The position numbers and the translations under genes are program-made. The notes under the pieces were generated by a model. The model saw nothing but the letters and a program-made list of their open reading frames with translations, had not been told where the DNA came from and did not search any database. A stretch of 48,941 nucleotides of DNA from Pseudomonas monteilii NBRC 103158 = DSM 14164 (GTDB taxonomy: Bacteria; Pseudomonadota; Gammaproteobacteria; Pseudomonadales; Pseudomonadaceae), in the NCBI RefSeq assembly GCF_000730605.1, contig NZ_BBIS01000060.1, positions 1 through 48,941 of the forward strand, read 5' to 3'. Shown in pieces: positions 34,309-42,568 of this stretch (its first letter is position 1; every line of letters starts with the position of its first letter).

Positions 34309-35652
34309 ATGAACAGCAAATCCGCCGTCGCCGCACCGCAGGCCGTGGCCGGGATCGGTCGCCATCGCTTCCTGGTCCTGGCGCTGATCTTCGTCATCAC
34401 CGTCATCAACTACGCCGACCGCGCCACCTTGTCGATCACCGGCACCGAGGTGCTCAAGGACCTCGGCCTGGACCCGGTCATGCTGGGCATGATCTTTTCT
34501 GCGTTCGCCTGGGCCTACGCCCTGGGCCAGGTGCCCGGGGGCTGGTTGCTCGACCGCTTCGGTGCCCGCCGCGTGTATGGCATCAGCCTGATCCTCTGGT
34601 CGCTGTTCACGCTGCTGCAAGGGACTGTCGGCTGGATGGGTTTGGCCGGTGTGTCTGCTGCGGTGGCGCTGTTTTCCATGCGCTTCATGCTGGGCCTGGT
34701 GGAGTCGCCTGCGTTCCCGGCCAACTCGCGCATCGTCAGTTGCTGGTTCCCCACCCGTGAGCGTGGAACCGCCTCGGCGCTTTTCAACTCGGCGCAGTAC
34801 ATGGCTGTGGTGGTATTTGCCCCGCTGATGGCGTGGATGACCCATACGCTGAGTTGGGAGCAGGTGTTCATCTGGATGGGGGTGTTGGGGCTGGTACTGA
34901 GCGTGGTGTGGTTCCGCCTGTACCACGAACCGCACAGCGCGCCAGGCTTGAGCCGCGAAGAGCTGGATTACATGCGTAAAGGCGGCGCGCTGGTCGACCT
35001 GGAAAAGGAACGCAAGGCGACCCAAAGCAAACCGACCCGTGCCGAAGTGATGCAACTGTTCACCAGTCGCAACCTGTGGGCGGTGTACCTGGGCCAGTAC
35101 TGCATCACGGCGCTGACCTACTTCTTCATCACCTGGTTCCCGATCTACCTGATCAAGGGCCGTGGCATGACCATCATGGAGGCAGGCTGGGTGGCTGCGT
35201 TGCCGGCCATCTGTGGTTTCACGGGCGGCATCCTTGGCGGGTTCATTTCCGATTGGCTGATCCGCCGTGGCGTGCATCCGTCCAGAGCGCGCAAGACCCC
35301 GTTCATCGTTGGCATGGCGCTGTCCACCAGCCTGGTGTTGGCCAACTACATGGATAGCAACGCGGCGGTGATTGCCATGATGACCCTGGCCTTCTTCGGT
35401 AAGGGCCTGGCAGCGGTGGGTTGGGCGGTGCTGTCGGATGTGGCGCCGAAAAAGATGGTTGGCCTGTGCGGCGGTGTGTTCAATGGCATCGGCAACGTTG
35501 CCGGTATCGTCACCCCGCTGGTGATCGGTTATGTGGTGGCCAGCACCGGCTCGTTCCATAACGCACTCTGGTTCGTGGCCGCCCATGGCGTGCTGGGGAT
35601 CTTCGCTTACCTGTTGCTGGCCCGACGCTTCGAGCGCACCGGGCAGGCGTAG
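34309..35652 (+). CDS. gudP: D-glucarate/galactarate MFS transporter
   Basis: 447 residues, twelve transmembrane helices. It shows close similarity in recalled motifs to E. coli GudP: NYADRATLSITGTEVLKDLGLDPVMLG in helix 1, GQVPGGWLLDRFGARRVY, PANSRIVSCWFPTRERGTASALFNSAQY, and GQYCITALTYFFITWFPIYLI. Proton-coupled import of D-glucarate or galactarate across the inner membrane is likely. AAGAGGG lies before the ATG; an in-frame extension upstream to 34210 runs through the REP hairpin and is rejected. A strong terminator follows. Confidence 0.85.
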   Translation: MNSKSAVAAPQAVAGIGRHRFLVLALIFVITVINYADRATLSITGTEVLKDLGLDPVMLGMIFSAFAWAYALGQVPGGWLLDRFGARRVYGISLILWSLFTLLQGTVGWMGLAGVSAAVALFSMRFMLGLVESPAFPANSRIVSCWFPTRERGTASALFNSAQYMAVVVFAPLMAWMTHTLSWEQVFIWMGVLGLVLSVVWFRLYHEPHSAPGLSREELDYMRKGGALVDLEKERKATQSKPTRAEVMQLFTSRNLWAVYLGQYCITALTYFFITWFPIYLIKGRGMTIMEAGWVAALPAICGFTGGILGGFISDWLIRRGVHPSRARKTPFIVGMALSTSLVLANYMDSNAAVIAMMTLAFFGKGLAAVGWAVLSDVAPKKMVGLCGGVFNGIGNVAGIVTPLVIGYVVASTGSFHNALWFVAAHGVLGIFAYLLLARRFERTGQA

Positions 35653-36034
35653 GCAGACGCCTTGGCAACAGAGGCCCCGGGAGACCGGGGCTTTTTTGTG
35701 GGCGCTCAAACGTGGCCAGACCCGTTGGCACATTCAAATGAAAAACAAAAGCTTCAGACGGCCCGATGGCGCGATCGGGCATGCCGTTCGCGACATCTGG
35801 CGTTAATGGAATTGCCCTGTCGTGATCGAACAGTTCCGGGGCGTTCTCGTGTAATTTCCCACAGCCTTGCGGGGCTTAAATGAAGCCCGAACCGCAATGA
35901 CACCTTGCTCTGTGATGCGTGCCAAAGATCAACAACAGCGCGCGAGCAACCTGTCGACTTATTGATTTGAAAGGAGATATTTTCGCCTACGCCTGCCCGT
36001 CCATCCTTGTGTCAGCAAAAAGAGAACAACATCA
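35653..36034. other. 382-bp intergenic region upstream of the GABA-permease-like gene
   Basis: Begins with the gudP terminator (35674-35697). The rest has no coding character. AAAGGAGAT at about 35970 is too far from the next ATG to be its ribosome site. I see no clear sigma-54 or sigma-70 promoter. Confidence 0.5.
35674..35697 (+). terminator. intrinsic terminator after gudP
   Basis: GCCCCGG-GAGA-CCGGGGC followed by TTTTTT, 21 bp after the stop codon; textbook rho-independent form. Confidence 0.9.
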
Positions 36035-37426
36035 ATGAACACCGTGGGATCTGATGGCAACCTTGCACAAGGTTTCAAGCCACGTCATGTAACGATGCTG
36101 TCCATCGCCGGCATCATCGGCGCCGGACTTTTCGTAGGCTCTGGCCATGCCATCGCGGCGGCCGGGCCAGCTACCATAATTTCCTATTTCGTGGCCGGGA
36201 CCCTGGTGGTTCTGGTTATGCGCATGCTCGGCGAAATGGCCGTGGCGCACCCTGACACCGGGTCGTTTTCCACCTATGCCGACCAGGCCATCGGCCGTTG
36301 GGCCGGCTACACCATCGGCTGGTTGTACTGGTGGTTCTGGGTGTTGGTGATCCCTATCGAAGCGCTGGCCGCCGGGCATGTGTTGAACGCCTGGTTCCCG
36401 CAGGTGGACAGCTGGATCTTCGCCCTGGCCTCGGTACTGCTGCTCGCTGGCACCAACCTGTTCAGCGTGGCCAAGTACGGTGAGTTCGAGTTCTGGTTCG
36501 CCATTCTCAAGGTAACGGCGATTTTGGGTTTCATCGGCCTGGGCTTTGCCGCGCTGATGGGCTGGCTGCCTAACCGCGAGGTCAGCGGCCTGAGCAGCCT
36601 GATGGCCGAGCACGGCGGCTTTACGCCGAAGGGTTGGTCGGCAGTGGTGGGCGCGTTCATTACCGTGATGTTCAGCTTCATCGGCACCGAGGCGGTGACC
36701 ATCGCTGCGTCCGAGTCCAGCGACCCGTCGCGCAACATTGCCAAGGCCACCCGCTCGGTGATCTGGCGTATCAGCACCTTCTATATCCTGTCGATCTTCG
36801 TGATCATCTCGGTGGTGCCATGGAACGACCCGCAATTGGCCGTGGTGGGCTCGTACCAGCGTGCGCTGGAAATCATGAACATCCCCAATGCGGCGTTCAT
36901 GGTCGACCTGGTGGTGCTGGTGGCCGTGACCAGCTGCATGAACTCGTCGATCTACATTGCTTCGCGCATGATGTACTCGCTGGCCAAGCGCGGTGACGCC
37001 CCGGCCTTCCTCAACAAGACCTCCAAGGTTGGCGTGCCACGGGCTGCAGTGTTTGGCAGCACCCTGATCGGCGCGGCCATCGCCATCCTCAATTACTTCG
37101 CGCCGAAGGGCGTGTTCGAGTTCCTGCTGGCCAGCTCTGGCGCCATCGCCCTGCTGGTGTACATGGTCATCGCCATCTCGCAGCTGCGCATGCGCCGCCG
37201 CCTGGAGCGGGAGAACACCGAGCTGAAGTTCCGTATGTGGCTGTTCCCGTACATGACCTGGGCGGTGATCATCTTCATCGCCGGGGCACTGGCGGTGATG
37301 ATGTACACGCCTGAGCACCGGGCGGAAGTGAGTTCGACCTTGGGCCTGGCGATCGTGATTTCCTTCCTGGGGATCGTGACTTCGCGGGGCCATGCGCAAC
37401 CGGTGGGGGCGCGTTCGATGGGGTGA
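36035..37426 (+). CDS. gabP: amino acid permease, GABA permease-like (APC family)
   Basis: 463 residues with twelve transmembrane helices. APC signatures: GFKPRHVTMLSIAGIIGAGLFVGSGHAI in helix 1 and FSFIGTEAVTIAASESSDPSRNIAKAT near helix 6, as in GabP and related gamma-aminobutyrate or amino-acid permeases; length matches. It imports an amino acid by proton symport. No gab catabolic genes are next to it, so the symbol is by protein resemblance only. AAAAGAGAAC precedes the ATG. A bidirectional terminator follows. Confidence 0.8.
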   Translation: MNTVGSDGNLAQGFKPRHVTMLSIAGIIGAGLFVGSGHAIAAAGPATIISYFVAGTLVVLVMRMLGEMAVAHPDTGSFSTYADQAIGRWAGYTIGWLYWWFWVLVIPIEALAAGHVLNAWFPQVDSWIFALASVLLLAGTNLFSVAKYGEFEFWFAILKVTAILGFIGLGFAALMGWLPNREVSGLSSLMAEHGGFTPKGWSAVVGAFITVMFSFIGTEAVTIAASESSDPSRNIAKATRSVIWRISTFYILSIFVIISVVPWNDPQLAVVGSYQRALEIMNIPNAAFMVDLVVLVAVTSCMNSSIYIASRMMYSLAKRGDAPAFLNKTSKVGVPRAAVFGSTLIGAAIAILNYFAPKGVFEFLLASSGAIALLVYMVIAISQLRMRRRLERENTELKFRMWLFPYMTWAVIIFIAGALAVMMYTPEHRAEVSSTLGLAIVISFLGIVTSRGHAQPVGARSMG

Positions 37427-37497
37427 TTGAGTTCACCTGGCAGTAAGGCAATTGCCCTGGCGATAGCGCGTGAGTTCACCGGCTTTTGTCGGTGTTG

Positions 37498-37542
37498 GCA
37501 GGCACAAAAAACCGGATCAATGTCCGGTTTTTTTGTGCCTGC
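37498..37542. terminator. strong bidirectional terminator
   Basis: Arms GCAGGCACAAAAAACCGGA and TCCGGTTTTTTTGTGCCTGC around the loop TCAATG. The inner stem ACCGGA/TCCGGT is followed by a T-run on both strands. Confidence 0.88.
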
Positions 37543-37662
37543 ATTTCTGGCTAGGGGTTCATGTTCCAGATGTCGTCTGCGGCTCATTCAATGTCGAAAT
37601 CCGGCCGCATTTCCGTGCTGCAGTCGGGGTGTAGTGGCGGAGCGTGAACTCCAGTAAAAATA

Positions 37663-37681
37663 AATGAGGTAATTTCTCATT
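37663..37681. promoter_or_regulatory. 19-bp dyad, possible Fur-type operator
   Basis: AATGAG-GTAATTT-CTCATT, 69 bp upstream of the receptor start. AT-rich and of Fur-box length, but it matches only about half the positions of the Fur consensus. TAAAT...CGT (37661-37686) also loosely resembles an iron-starvation sigma box. Iron control is expected for this gene class. Confidence 0.4.
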
Positions 37682-37750
37682 CTCGTTCGGCTTGTGTAGA
37701 TAAGGCCGGATTACAGGCCAGTCAGCCGACCCCCGACACGGAGCGAGAGA

Positions 37751-40144
37751 ATGAGTTTTACCCCGGTTTCACAGCGCACCCCATTGAATCGTGCCCTACA
37801 CGCGGCACTCTTTGGTCTGGTTGTCAGCACTTACGCGCTACCGTCGTTGGCGCAGCCTTCGAGCGCTGAACACAGCAGCCCGCTCAAGCAGTGGAACATT
37901 CCCGCCGGCCCGCTGGCACCGGCACTTGACCGCTTTGCGCGGGAGGCGGGGATCAGCCTTTCTTTCGAAGCGCAGAACGTGGCCAACCGCAACACCCAAG
38001 GGGTGCAGGGCGCGCTGGATACCCAGTCGGCATTGTCGTCGTTGCTGCAAGGGACCGAGTTGCAGCTTGAACAGCAAGGCCCTGCTGCCTACCTGGTGGT
38101 GCCGCAGCCAAAACCTGCCGGCCCGCTGGAGCTGGGTGCGACTGAGGACTATCGCCTTGCGCCCATCATCATCAACTCCAAGGTCAAGGCCAGTGCCGAT
38201 GACGACATTAACTCGGTGGTTGCCAAGGAACTGTGGGTAGGTGGCAAGGTGGCGACCAGCATCCTCAACACGCCAGCTTCGGTGTCTGTGGTCACCAACA
38301 AGGAAATGCAGCAGCGCAGTGTCAGCACCACGGAAGAGGCGCTGCAATACACCCCTGGCGTGGTCAGCGACTTCTACGGCTCGGACGACCGCAACGACTA
38401 CTTCCAGATTCGCGGCTTTCAGGCCACCACGTACCGTGACGGCCTGACCTTGAGCTCGATGCGGGGTGTGCGCGAAGACCCTTACGCATACGAGCGCATC
38501 GAAATTCTGCGAGGCGCCAACTCCACCCTGTTCGGCCCGGCAGACCCGGGTGGCTCGTTGAACTTCGTGACCAAGCAGCCGCGCTTCGAAAAGTTTGGCC
38601 AGGGTTACGTGACCTATGGCTCCTATGACCATGCCGAGACCGGCATCGATGTGGGTGACGCCCTGAATGACGAACAGACTTTGGCCGGCCGCTTCACAGC
38701 CAAGATGCAGAACAGCGACCGCGAGTACGACCATTCGCAGGACGACAACCGCTTCGTGATGGGTGGGCTGACCTGGGCACCTACCGACTTCACCTCGGCC
38801 ACGGTGATCCTCGACTACCTGAAGACCAACAGCTCGCCAAACAGCGGTGGCTACCCACTGGACAAGGAATACGACCGCAGCGATTTCTACGGCGAGCCCG
38901 GCTACAACTTCCACGATGTCGAGCGCACCAGCCTCAGCGGCAACATCACCCACGACTTCGACAACGGCTTTACGCTGCGCAGTAACCTGCGCTACAGCGA
39001 GTTGAGCGATGACTTTGGCTATGTCTACCTGAGCGACAGCGCTTCGCGGGTGGGTACCACCATACCGCGCTATGTATTCGGGACTGACAGCGATGCCGAC
39101 CAGCTCAACGGTAACCTGATGCTGCAATACGATGCCCAGTTCGAGCACATCGACAGCAGCACCCTGGTGGGTGTGGAATACCTCGACTCGACCACCAAAC
39201 AGAGCTCCGTCTACAGCCTGGCCCCCTCCATCGATATCGCCAACCCGGTATTCACCGGCGTGCCGGGCGGTGTTACGCCCTATACCCGCAAGAAAAACGA
39301 CGCCACCACCAAGGCCGTGTTCCTGCAGCAGAACCTGTCCTTCTACGACCGCCTGATCGCAACAGCGGGTGTGCGTAATGACTCCATGGACCTGTCCAGC
39401 ACGGAGTACGTTGGCGGGGTGAACAAGCAAAGCGACAACTTCTCTGAAACGTCCTACCGTGGCGCGCTGACGTACATCGTCAACGATGAAGTTTCCACTT
39501 ACGTGAGCATGGTGGAGTCGGTTTCGCCTCCGCAGGTTGGCGTAACGCCGCAGACCGGCAGGCAGTACGAAGTGGGCGTGAAGTACTCGCCACTGGGCAT
39601 GGATGCGTTGTTCTCTGCTGCCGTTTATGACCTGACCCAGGAAAACGTCACTATCGCCGTCGTGCTGCCGAGCGGCATCATCGAGCAGCAGACGGTGGGT
39701 GAGTCACGGGCACGTGGCCTGGACCTGGAAGCCAAGGCGCAAGTCACGCAAAACCTCAGCCTGATCGGTGCCTATTCCTACATGGAAACGGAGGTGCTGC
39801 GCGGCGCGCTGTATGACGGCACTTCGCTCAAGGGCAAGGAATTCACCGTGGCGCCGAAGCATACGGCCTCGCTGTGGAGCTACTACGACATTGCCAACAC
39901 GGATGTGAGCGTTGGTCTGGGGGCTCGGTACGTAGGTGGCTATTACATGGATGCTGCCAACACCAAGAAAAGCGACGGCACCACACTGTTTGACGCGGCG
40001 CTGAACTACAAGATTGCCAAGGGGACAGACCTTGCGCTGAATGTGAGCAACCTGTTTGACGAGCAGCATGTGGTGGGGTCGGGGACGGCTAACTACTACA
40101 ACCCGGGGCGGGAGGTTACGGCCAAGTTGAGTTATAGCTGGTAA
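37751..40144 (+). CDS. TonB-dependent siderophore receptor with STN signalling domain
   Basis: 797 residues. Signal peptide about 1-34 (hydrophobic AALFGLVVSTYALPSLA), STN secretin/TonB short N-terminal domain about 48-118 (WNIPAGPLAPALDRFAREAGI), plug domain from about 180 (TPASVSVVTNKEMQQRS ... YFQIRGFQATTYRDG), then a 22-strand barrel ending in the outer-membrane signal AKLSYSW. It imports a ferric siderophore with TonB energy. The STN domain normally talks to a FecR-type anti-sigma factor, but no fecI/fecR genes lie within this window, so a partner must be elsewhere. The start is supported by GGAGCGAGAGA. Confidence 0.92.
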   Translation: MSFTPVSQRTPLNRALHAALFGLVVSTYALPSLAQPSSAEHSSPLKQWNIPAGPLAPALDRFAREAGISLSFEAQNVANRNTQGVQGALDTQSALSSLLQGTELQLEQQGPAAYLVVPQPKPAGPLELGATEDYRLAPIIINSKVKASADDDINSVVAKELWVGGKVATSILNTPASVSVVTNKEMQQRSVSTTEEALQYTPGVVSDFYGSDDRNDYFQIRGFQATTYRDGLTLSSMRGVREDPYAYERIEILRGANSTLFGPADPGGSLNFVTKQPRFEKFGQGYVTYGSYDHAETGIDVGDALNDEQTLAGRFTAKMQNSDREYDHSQDDNRFVMGGLTWAPTDFTSATVILDYLKTNSSPNSGGYPLDKEYDRSDFYGEPGYNFHDVERTSLSGNITHDFDNGFTLRSNLRYSELSDDFGYVYLSDSASRVGTTIPRYVFGTDSDADQLNGNLMLQYDAQFEHIDSSTLVGVEYLDSTTKQSSVYSLAPSIDIANPVFTGVPGGVTPYTRKKNDATTKAVFLQQNLSFYDRLIATAGVRNDSMDLSSTEYVGGVNKQSDNFSETSYRGALTYIVNDEVSTYVSMVESVSPPQVGVTPQTGRQYEVGVKYSPLGMDALFSAAVYDLTQENVTIAVVLPSGIIEQQTVGESRARGLDLEAKAQVTQNLSLIGAYSYMETEVLRGALYDGTSLKGKEFTVAPKHTASLWSYYDIANTDVSVGLGARYVGGYYMDAANTKKSDGTTLFDAALNYKIAKGTDLALNVSNLFDEQHVVGSGTANYYNPGREVTAKLSYSW

Positions 40145-40310
40145 GGCCTGGGTCTGGGGCGGGTGGCTGTTGGGGAAGTCAGCCCGCCTCTACCGCACTT
40201 CAAACAACTGAACGAGGTAAGATTAAGGCGAATTGCCATTATTCGCCTGGGTAGTGTCCTGGGCACTCATGGAACGGTAAAGACCAGCAACAATCCCCAG
40301 GAAGGACTAA

Positions 40311-41048
40311 ATGCGCACACAGGTAATTATTGAGGATCACGTCCTACCACAGTTGCTCACCTCGGCAATCGAAGCGTACGAGGTGTCGCACAGGTCGCAC
40401 GCGCGAGGCAAGAGCAACAAAAAGCTCGAAACATTCGGTTTGCTGTGGGGGTATGCCTTGCCCGTGCGCAACAACCAGCCTGCGCGCTTGGTTGCGGTTG
40501 TAGCAACGGTCGAAACGTCTGCACTCAGACACTCGGAATGGGTAAAGCCCGATTTTGCATCCATCGCGATGAAGCGCGATTTCTTTGCAGAGTACTGGCC
40601 GCAACTGGAGCTTATCGGCACCTTTCATTCGCACCCCTACGAAGACCTCAGCGAGGTCAACGACGCGAAGGGCTGGCGAGCTTCTGAGGCTGATATGGAG
40701 TTTTGGCCCGCGTTTCACGAGTTCGTCTGCCCAGACATGGATGAACTGGCGCATCTGGTCATTGCAGTTACCGGCCTTGCTCGCAAAGGTTCGGCAGAAC
40801 CCCAGCGTTTGCTGGGTAGCGAGTACACCTCCGGCTATGTGATCAGTGCCGAAAAGCGCAAGCTCTGGATCAAGGGGTACACCACGTCGCTCTACGAGGA
40901 AATCGATGAAGATGCCCCTTTCGATGAAAATTTCATGGCCGGCGACATCGAGATGGAACACTCCTACGACGTATGGGAAGACGAAGACGTGCTGCTTGAA
41001 ATACCCTCGCTGGAAGCGCGCTTCAGGCACGAACTACTGCGCAAGTAA
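40311..41048 (+). CDS. JAMM/MPN-domain protein (putative metallo-isopeptidase)
   Basis: 245 residues. A JAB/MPN fold with the full zinc motif: E40 in LETFGLLWG, H106-S-H108-P in LIGTFHSHP, then S125 and D128 in WRASEAD. The spacing between HSHP and S-x-x-D (15 residues) is longer than usual because of the insert YEDLSEVNDAKGW. The C-terminal 60 residues are strongly acidic (EEIDEDAPFDEN, DVWEDEDVLLE). JAMM proteins cut isopeptide or peptide bonds next to ubiquitin-like folds and occur in CBASS and other bacterial conjugation systems, but no E1, E2 or ubiquitin-like gene is adjacent here. The ribosome site AGGAAGGA is strong. It is convergent with the WYL regulator. Confidence 0.82.
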   Translation: MRTQVIIEDHVLPQLLTSAIEAYEVSHRSHARGKSNKKLETFGLLWGYALPVRNNQPARLVAVVATVETSALRHSEWVKPDFASIAMKRDFFAEYWPQLELIGTFHSHPYEDLSEVNDAKGWRASEADMEFWPAFHEFVCPDMDELAHLVIAVTGLARKGSAEPQRLLGSEYTSGYVISAEKRKLWIKGYTTSLYEEIDEDAPFDENFMAGDIEMEHSYDVWEDEDVLLEIPSLEARFRHELLRK

Positions 41049-41075
41049 GCCGGAGATAACCCCGGCATTCAGGCA

Positions 41076-41951
41076 TTAGTCATTCATCAGCCACGGCTTC
41101 AGTTCCTTGAGGTTGCTTACCACCAGCTGCTGGGCTTCGGGCAGTACCGCCATGTTGCGGTGGTCAATTTGGTACCGCTGTAACACGTACTTCACCAGCG
41201 CCCTGCGGCTGGGCACTACCAACCGCCCATCCGTCATGCCGAAGTCGGTTTCGATGATTGCCTTCTGCGCCGCGTTCAGCCGCTCATCCGGCGCGAAGAT
41301 AACCGGCACCTCGACATTCCAGTCTTCATCCTGCTCGCGGGTGTTCGGCGAGGCGTCGAGCAAGTCTGGTTGCCCACGCAGGCGGCTGAGCACGAAGTCG
41401 CGATACTGACCGTTCTTTTCGCAGTAGGCCCGCACATGCCAGCGCATGCCGGTGTACACCAGCGTGTGCGGGGCGATCAGGCGCACCTCGACGTTGGGGG
41501 TGTTGAAGGACACGTATTCGGTTTCCAGCCGCCGGCCTTCACGGCAGGCCTTGAGCAAAGGGCGTAGCACCTCGGGCCGAATGGGGCGATCAGGCACTTC
41601 CAGCACCCGAGTATGCGCATAAGCCAGCGCCAACCCGTCGATGTGCGGGGCGCGTTCATTGTTCTGATACAGCAGGTGCAGATAGGCGCTGGCGCTGTTG
41701 TCGATGAATAGCGGCTCGAACTGTCCGCTAGGTACATAGCCCTTGATCTGCTTGTCATACGTCAAGTTTTCGGGCGCATGCTCGGTGATGTAGGTGTTGA
41801 TGTCCTTCGACGCTTGCTGGCGGCTGATGCCAAAGCTCTGCATCAGGTGGCCCGTGGTCAGCCGGCCTTCCCACCAGGCAACAGTTTCGATCAGGCGATA
41901 GCGAAGTGCCAAGTCCCAGCGTACCTGCTCGATGGATTGCTTGCGTTTCAT
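41076..41951 (-). CDS. WYL-domain transcriptional regulator, BrxR/CapW-like
   Basis: 291 residues with three parts: winged HTH (about 10-75, LIETVAWWEGRLTTGHLMQSFGISRQQASKDINTY then LTYDKQIKGY), WYL domain (about 145-215, with RWHVRAYCEKNGQYRDFVLSRL) and a C-terminal WCX-like region (about 225-290). The HTH pattern with WEGRL, QAS-D and YD-x3-KGY is that of BrxR/CapW repressors, which control BREX, CBASS and other phage-defence loci and respond to nucleic acid ligands or damage. It is divergent from the genes at 42071 and 42569, with a dyad in the shared upstream region. Confidence 0.87.
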   Translation of the reverse strand: MKRKQSIEQVRWDLALRYRLIETVAWWEGRLTTGHLMQSFGISRQQASKDINTYITEHAPENLTYDKQIKGYVPSGQFEPLFIDNSASAYLHLLYQNNERAPHIDGLALAYAHTRVLEVPDRPIRPEVLRPLLKACREGRRLETEYVSFNTPNVEVRLIAPHTLVYTGMRWHVRAYCEKNGQYRDFVLSRLRGQPDLLDASPNTREQDEDWNVEVPVIFAPDERLNAAQKAIIETDFGMTDGRLVVPSRRALVKYVLQRYQIDHRNMAVLPEAQQLVVSNLKELKPWLMND

Positions 41952-41989
41952 ACCCTCTCCATGTGCGCGATTACTTTACCTGTATAAGT

Positions 41990-42008
41990 CTACATTCTGG
42001 ACGTGTAG
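41990..42008. promoter_or_regulatory. dyad in the WYL divergent promoter region
   Basis: CTACA-TTCTGGACG-TGTAG, extended to imperfect 8-bp arms (AGTCTACA / TGTAGTTT), 38 bp before the WYL start codon and 62 bp before the start at 42071. Suitable as an operator for a dimeric WYL repressor. Confidence 0.5.
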
Positions 42009-42070
42009 TTTTGCATTACATATCTTTGGCTCGTCTTCGGAATACATCGGGGGCTGCAAAGGACATGAGT

Positions 42071-42337
42071 ATGACAATGCCGGAAGTGGTTGCGACGGGG
42101 GCCCTGGTGGCGATGGGGATCATTCTGCTGGTGCTGGTTCAGCAGGGGTTGAGGCTGGGTGAGCTTGGGAAGAAGGTGGAGCACTGCCAGAAGGATTTGC
42201 GCTGGTTGCAGATTTGGGAGATGGAGAACCGGGAGCTGAGGGCGGCGGTGCGGGCGGAGAGGGAGCATGTGGGGCAATTGCAGAGGAAGGTGGTGATCTT
42301 GCAGGACCTAGCCTTCGGGGATGGGCGGCAAGTATGA
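42071..42337 (+). CDS. small membrane-anchored coiled-coil protein
   Basis: 88 residues from the ATG at 42071 (AAAGGA 7 bases upstream; the ATG at 42065 is the alternative). One N-terminal membrane helix (VATGALVAMGIILLVLVQQGL), then a continuous charged heptad-type helix (GKKVEHCQKDLRWLQIWEMENRELRAAVRAEREHVGQLQRKVVIL). It resembles phage spanin-like or membrane-scaffold peptides in layout, but I recognise no family. It is divergent from the WYL regulator and 231 bp upstream of the EcsC-like gene. Confidence 0.6.
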   Translation: MTMPEVVATGALVAMGIILLVLVQQGLRLGELGKKVEHCQKDLRWLQIWEMENRELRAAVRAEREHVGQLQRKVVILQDLAFGDGRQV

Positions 42338-42568
42338 GTAACATTGAGGGGGGCAGCGACTGCCTGCCGCTGGAAATACACTGAGCTGCACCACCCTTGA
42401 TAGCGCGGTTTTGATCATAGCAGCGCAAGTGAACACGGTAATGATGCTAGCCAGAACTATGGCCAAATGCCATTATTGAAAACAGTTTTGATATCGACCT
42501 TTTCAGCCTTGGTCCCCACTAAGCCTGGTACAGGTAGCGGACCAACAACTTCTCGAACGGAATCTGGT

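Larger units (their letters stand above)
37427..37750. other. 324-bp intergenic region before the TonB receptor
   Basis: Holds a strong terminator (37498-37542) and a 19-bp dyad (37663-37681) in front of the receptor gene. No coding frame or RNA gene is evident. Confidence 0.6.

Noticed and set aside
34267..35733. 488-residue minus-strand frame
   Set aside because: Antisense to gudP, with His/Gln/Arg-rich composition typical of a shadow frame.
36032..37399. 455-residue minus-strand frame
   Set aside because: Antisense to the GABA-permease-like gene; low-complexity His/Arg content and no recognisable domain.
37838..39430. 530-residue minus-strand frame
   Set aside because: Antisense to the TonB receptor; no motifs and no ribosome site.
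40155..40194. Terminator after the TonB receptor
   Set aside because: GGCGGG...CCCGCC can pair but with bulges and without a U-run, so I do not count it as a feature.
40311..41951. CBASS type II locus based on the JAMM gene and CapW-like regulator
   Set aside because: No CD-NTase, no E1/E2 (Cap2) and no typical CBASS effector gene is in view, so these two features alone are insufficient.
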